A stretch of 64,000 nucleotides of DNA from the NCBI GenBank assembly GCA_016713985.1, contig JADJOD010000001.1, positions 62,001-126,000 of the forward strand. The letters run 5' to 3'. The stretch's first letter is position 1. Every line of letters begins with the position of its first letter. The DNA is from Lewinellaceae bacterium. Lineage in GTDB: Bacteria; Bacteroidota; Bacteroidia; Chitinophagales; Saprospiraceae. The notes beneath the pieces were generated by a model. The model worked only from the letters and a program-made list of their open reading frames with translations, was not told where the DNA came from and did no database searches. Of the stretch, positions 62,846 through 64,000 are shown piece by piece. A program made the translations under genes and the position numbers.

Positions 62846-63869
62846 ATGAAAAGTTTTTTACTACCTGCCTCGCTTTTGATTCCCCTCAGCCTTTTTACCC
62901 AAACCGAACATATTTTGGCGGATCCGGCCGTCAAATGGGCCGCCGAAATCGAACTCACCTTCCCGGTTGACCCCCTGACGTTTTCCGCCAACGAAGACCG
63001 TACCGCCACCCTGGCCGTTTTAAAACTCAACGAACCCGACAGGGGCCTCGGCGGTTACGTCAACCACTCCCTCAACGCCAAATTGTGGGAAATGGCCGAA
63101 AACGGCGACTGGGAGGCCTACAGCAATTCCGACCTGACCCGAAGGCTGGAAAACGACGAACTCCTGAGCATCATCAGCGGCCCCGATTCCATCGTCACCG
63201 TGGACCCTGACACCTATGAAGAAAAGGTGCAGGTCAGCTGGGACAAGCGCCCGTTCCCCCATGAAGCCCGTTTTGTAAAAATACGCCAGCTGCTGACCTA
63301 CAACGACGACGACGCCGTTTTTACAGCTTATACCCTGGCCATCGCGCCTTTTACGGGCAATGAAGAGCCGCGTTTCTGGCTGAAGGTGCCGGAAGCAGAC
63401 GTCCTGGAACCCGACAGCATGTTCAAAAATCCGGACTTTACCTGGGCCGTACGCTACGTAACCAATGTTTCGAGCCCGCGTGTCGACGATTTTCAGGTTT
63501 TGAAAGACGAAACGGGGCCGGTCATGGGCCGTTTTTTTGACCGCATCATGGCCGATACCACCGTCGATATTTATGCCGCGGCCAATGATGCCGATCCCCT
63601 GGCGGGCGACAAAAGGATGTGTGTTTTCCTGCGTGGATTCGGTCAGCACATTTGACCCCGAAACCTATCTCGAACACGTGGAAATTTTTCACACCGAACT
63701 CCTGCCCGACCAGATCGTCGATTTGCAACTGATCGAAGAATTGTACTGGCAGGAAGAAGACGGGTTGTTGTACACCCGCCTCGTTGCAATTGCTCCGCGT
63801 TATAAATTCTACTACCAGGAAGGCCAGTGGTATCCGAGGGCGGGTTTTTACCGCCGTTGCGACGAATAG
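62846..63869 (+). CDS. GldN/PorN-like exported protein with duplicated domain, one frameshift
   Basis: It begins MKSFLLPASLLIPLSLFTQ (signal). The first frame runs to GQHI at 63655, but the sensible C-terminus (SCVDSVSTFDPETYLEHVEIFHTEL... to RCDE at 63869) is in another frame; taking one T from the TTTT run at 63624-63627 joins them into about 340 residues. Both halves contain the same module: VDPDTYEEKVQV...LAIAP near residue 120 and FDPETYLEHVEIFH...LVAIAP near residue 265. This resembles GldN/PorN, a ring protein of type IX secretion and gliding. The call is tentative. Confidence 0.55.
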
Positions 63870-63911
63870 CAACTTCCGGCCGGAAAATGCGTTTTTTCAA
63901 AAAATCAAATT

Positions 63912-64000
63912 ATGAACCGTTCATCGATCATCGCGTTCATCCTGCTTGCCCTTGTGCAACCCGCGTTTTGCCAGAAATACTTCAGCGTTGAAAACGCGCC
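63912..64000 (+). CDS. exported protein, truncated by the window edge
   Basis: Starts MNRSSIIAFILLALVQPAFCQ, a clear signal peptide with cleavage near FCQ, followed by KYFSVENA. The rest lies beyond the window. It follows the GldN-like gene by 42 bases and is probably in the same operon. Confidence 0.65.
   Translation, partial: MNRSSIIAFILLALVQPAFCQKYFSVENA

Overview
The window looks like chromosomal DNA of a Bacteroidota bacterium, plausibly the Saprospiria/Chitinophagia side, though the exact taxon is inference. The support is: promoter boxes of the TAnnTTTG type ahead of many genes, a type IX secretion C-terminal sorting domain, a GldN/PorN-like duplicated protein, GSCFA, LytTR/LytS and WG-repeat proteins, many short lipoproteins, a cytochrome bd oxidase, and moderately GC-rich housekeeping DNA interrupted by AT-richer islands. 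I found no rRNA, tRNA or CRISPR array.

Layout. 1-9.1 kb: cyclase-family hydrolase, M28 peptidase/glutaminyl cyclase, Tat-exported Gfo/Idh/MocA (GH109-like) protein, WG-repeat protein, two OmpA-family proteins, a dockerin-like T9SS cargo and a DUF6155-type protein. 9.1-15.4 kb: MFS transporter, three PIN toxin-antitoxin modules in different states of decay, and polA between them. 15.6-22.1 kb: a small membrane protein, leucyl aminopeptidase-pdxA-polyphosphate glucokinase, tatC, a methyltransferase and a Crp/Fnr regulator. 22.2-26.3 kb: an AT-rich accessory island with a miniature element, an AHH-nuclease polymorphic toxin, a candidate immunity gene and a small lipoprotein. 26.3-33.4 kb: dnaX, a DUF433/DUF5615 toxin-antitoxin pair, a rubrerythrin-VIT1 fusion, a TIGR04282-like transferase, and an ABC-2 exporter. 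33.4-39.3 kb: aldehyde dehydrogenase, a UPF0175/DUF3368 pair, Uma2, and two exported proteins. 39.3-47.8 kb: cydAB, an unknown protein, GSCFA, a LytS/LytTR two-component system, a lipoprotein hydrolase and a SnoaL-like protein. 48-57.6 kb: envelope and cytochrome genes with two ECF sigma factors, an AraC regulator and lipoproteins. 57.6-64 kb: a hydrolase-TetR operon divergent from an SDR gene, a third ECF sigma factor, gatA, and a GldN-like gene cut into two frames near the window edge.

At least eleven otherwise coherent genes are split by a single-base indel, nearly all in short homopolymers, and one more carries an in-frame stop. This looks more like residual sequencing error than mass pseudogenisation, so I annotate these as full-length genes with the break noted. 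The most interesting biology is the AHH toxin/immunity island lying behind a miniature inverted-repeat element, an A9 tract in dnaX placed where slippage would yield a gamma-length product, an in-frame palindromic insertion in the polA linker, and a sigma factor overlapping a protein that joins an anti-sigma-like N-terminus and inner-membrane helix to an outer-membrane barrel.
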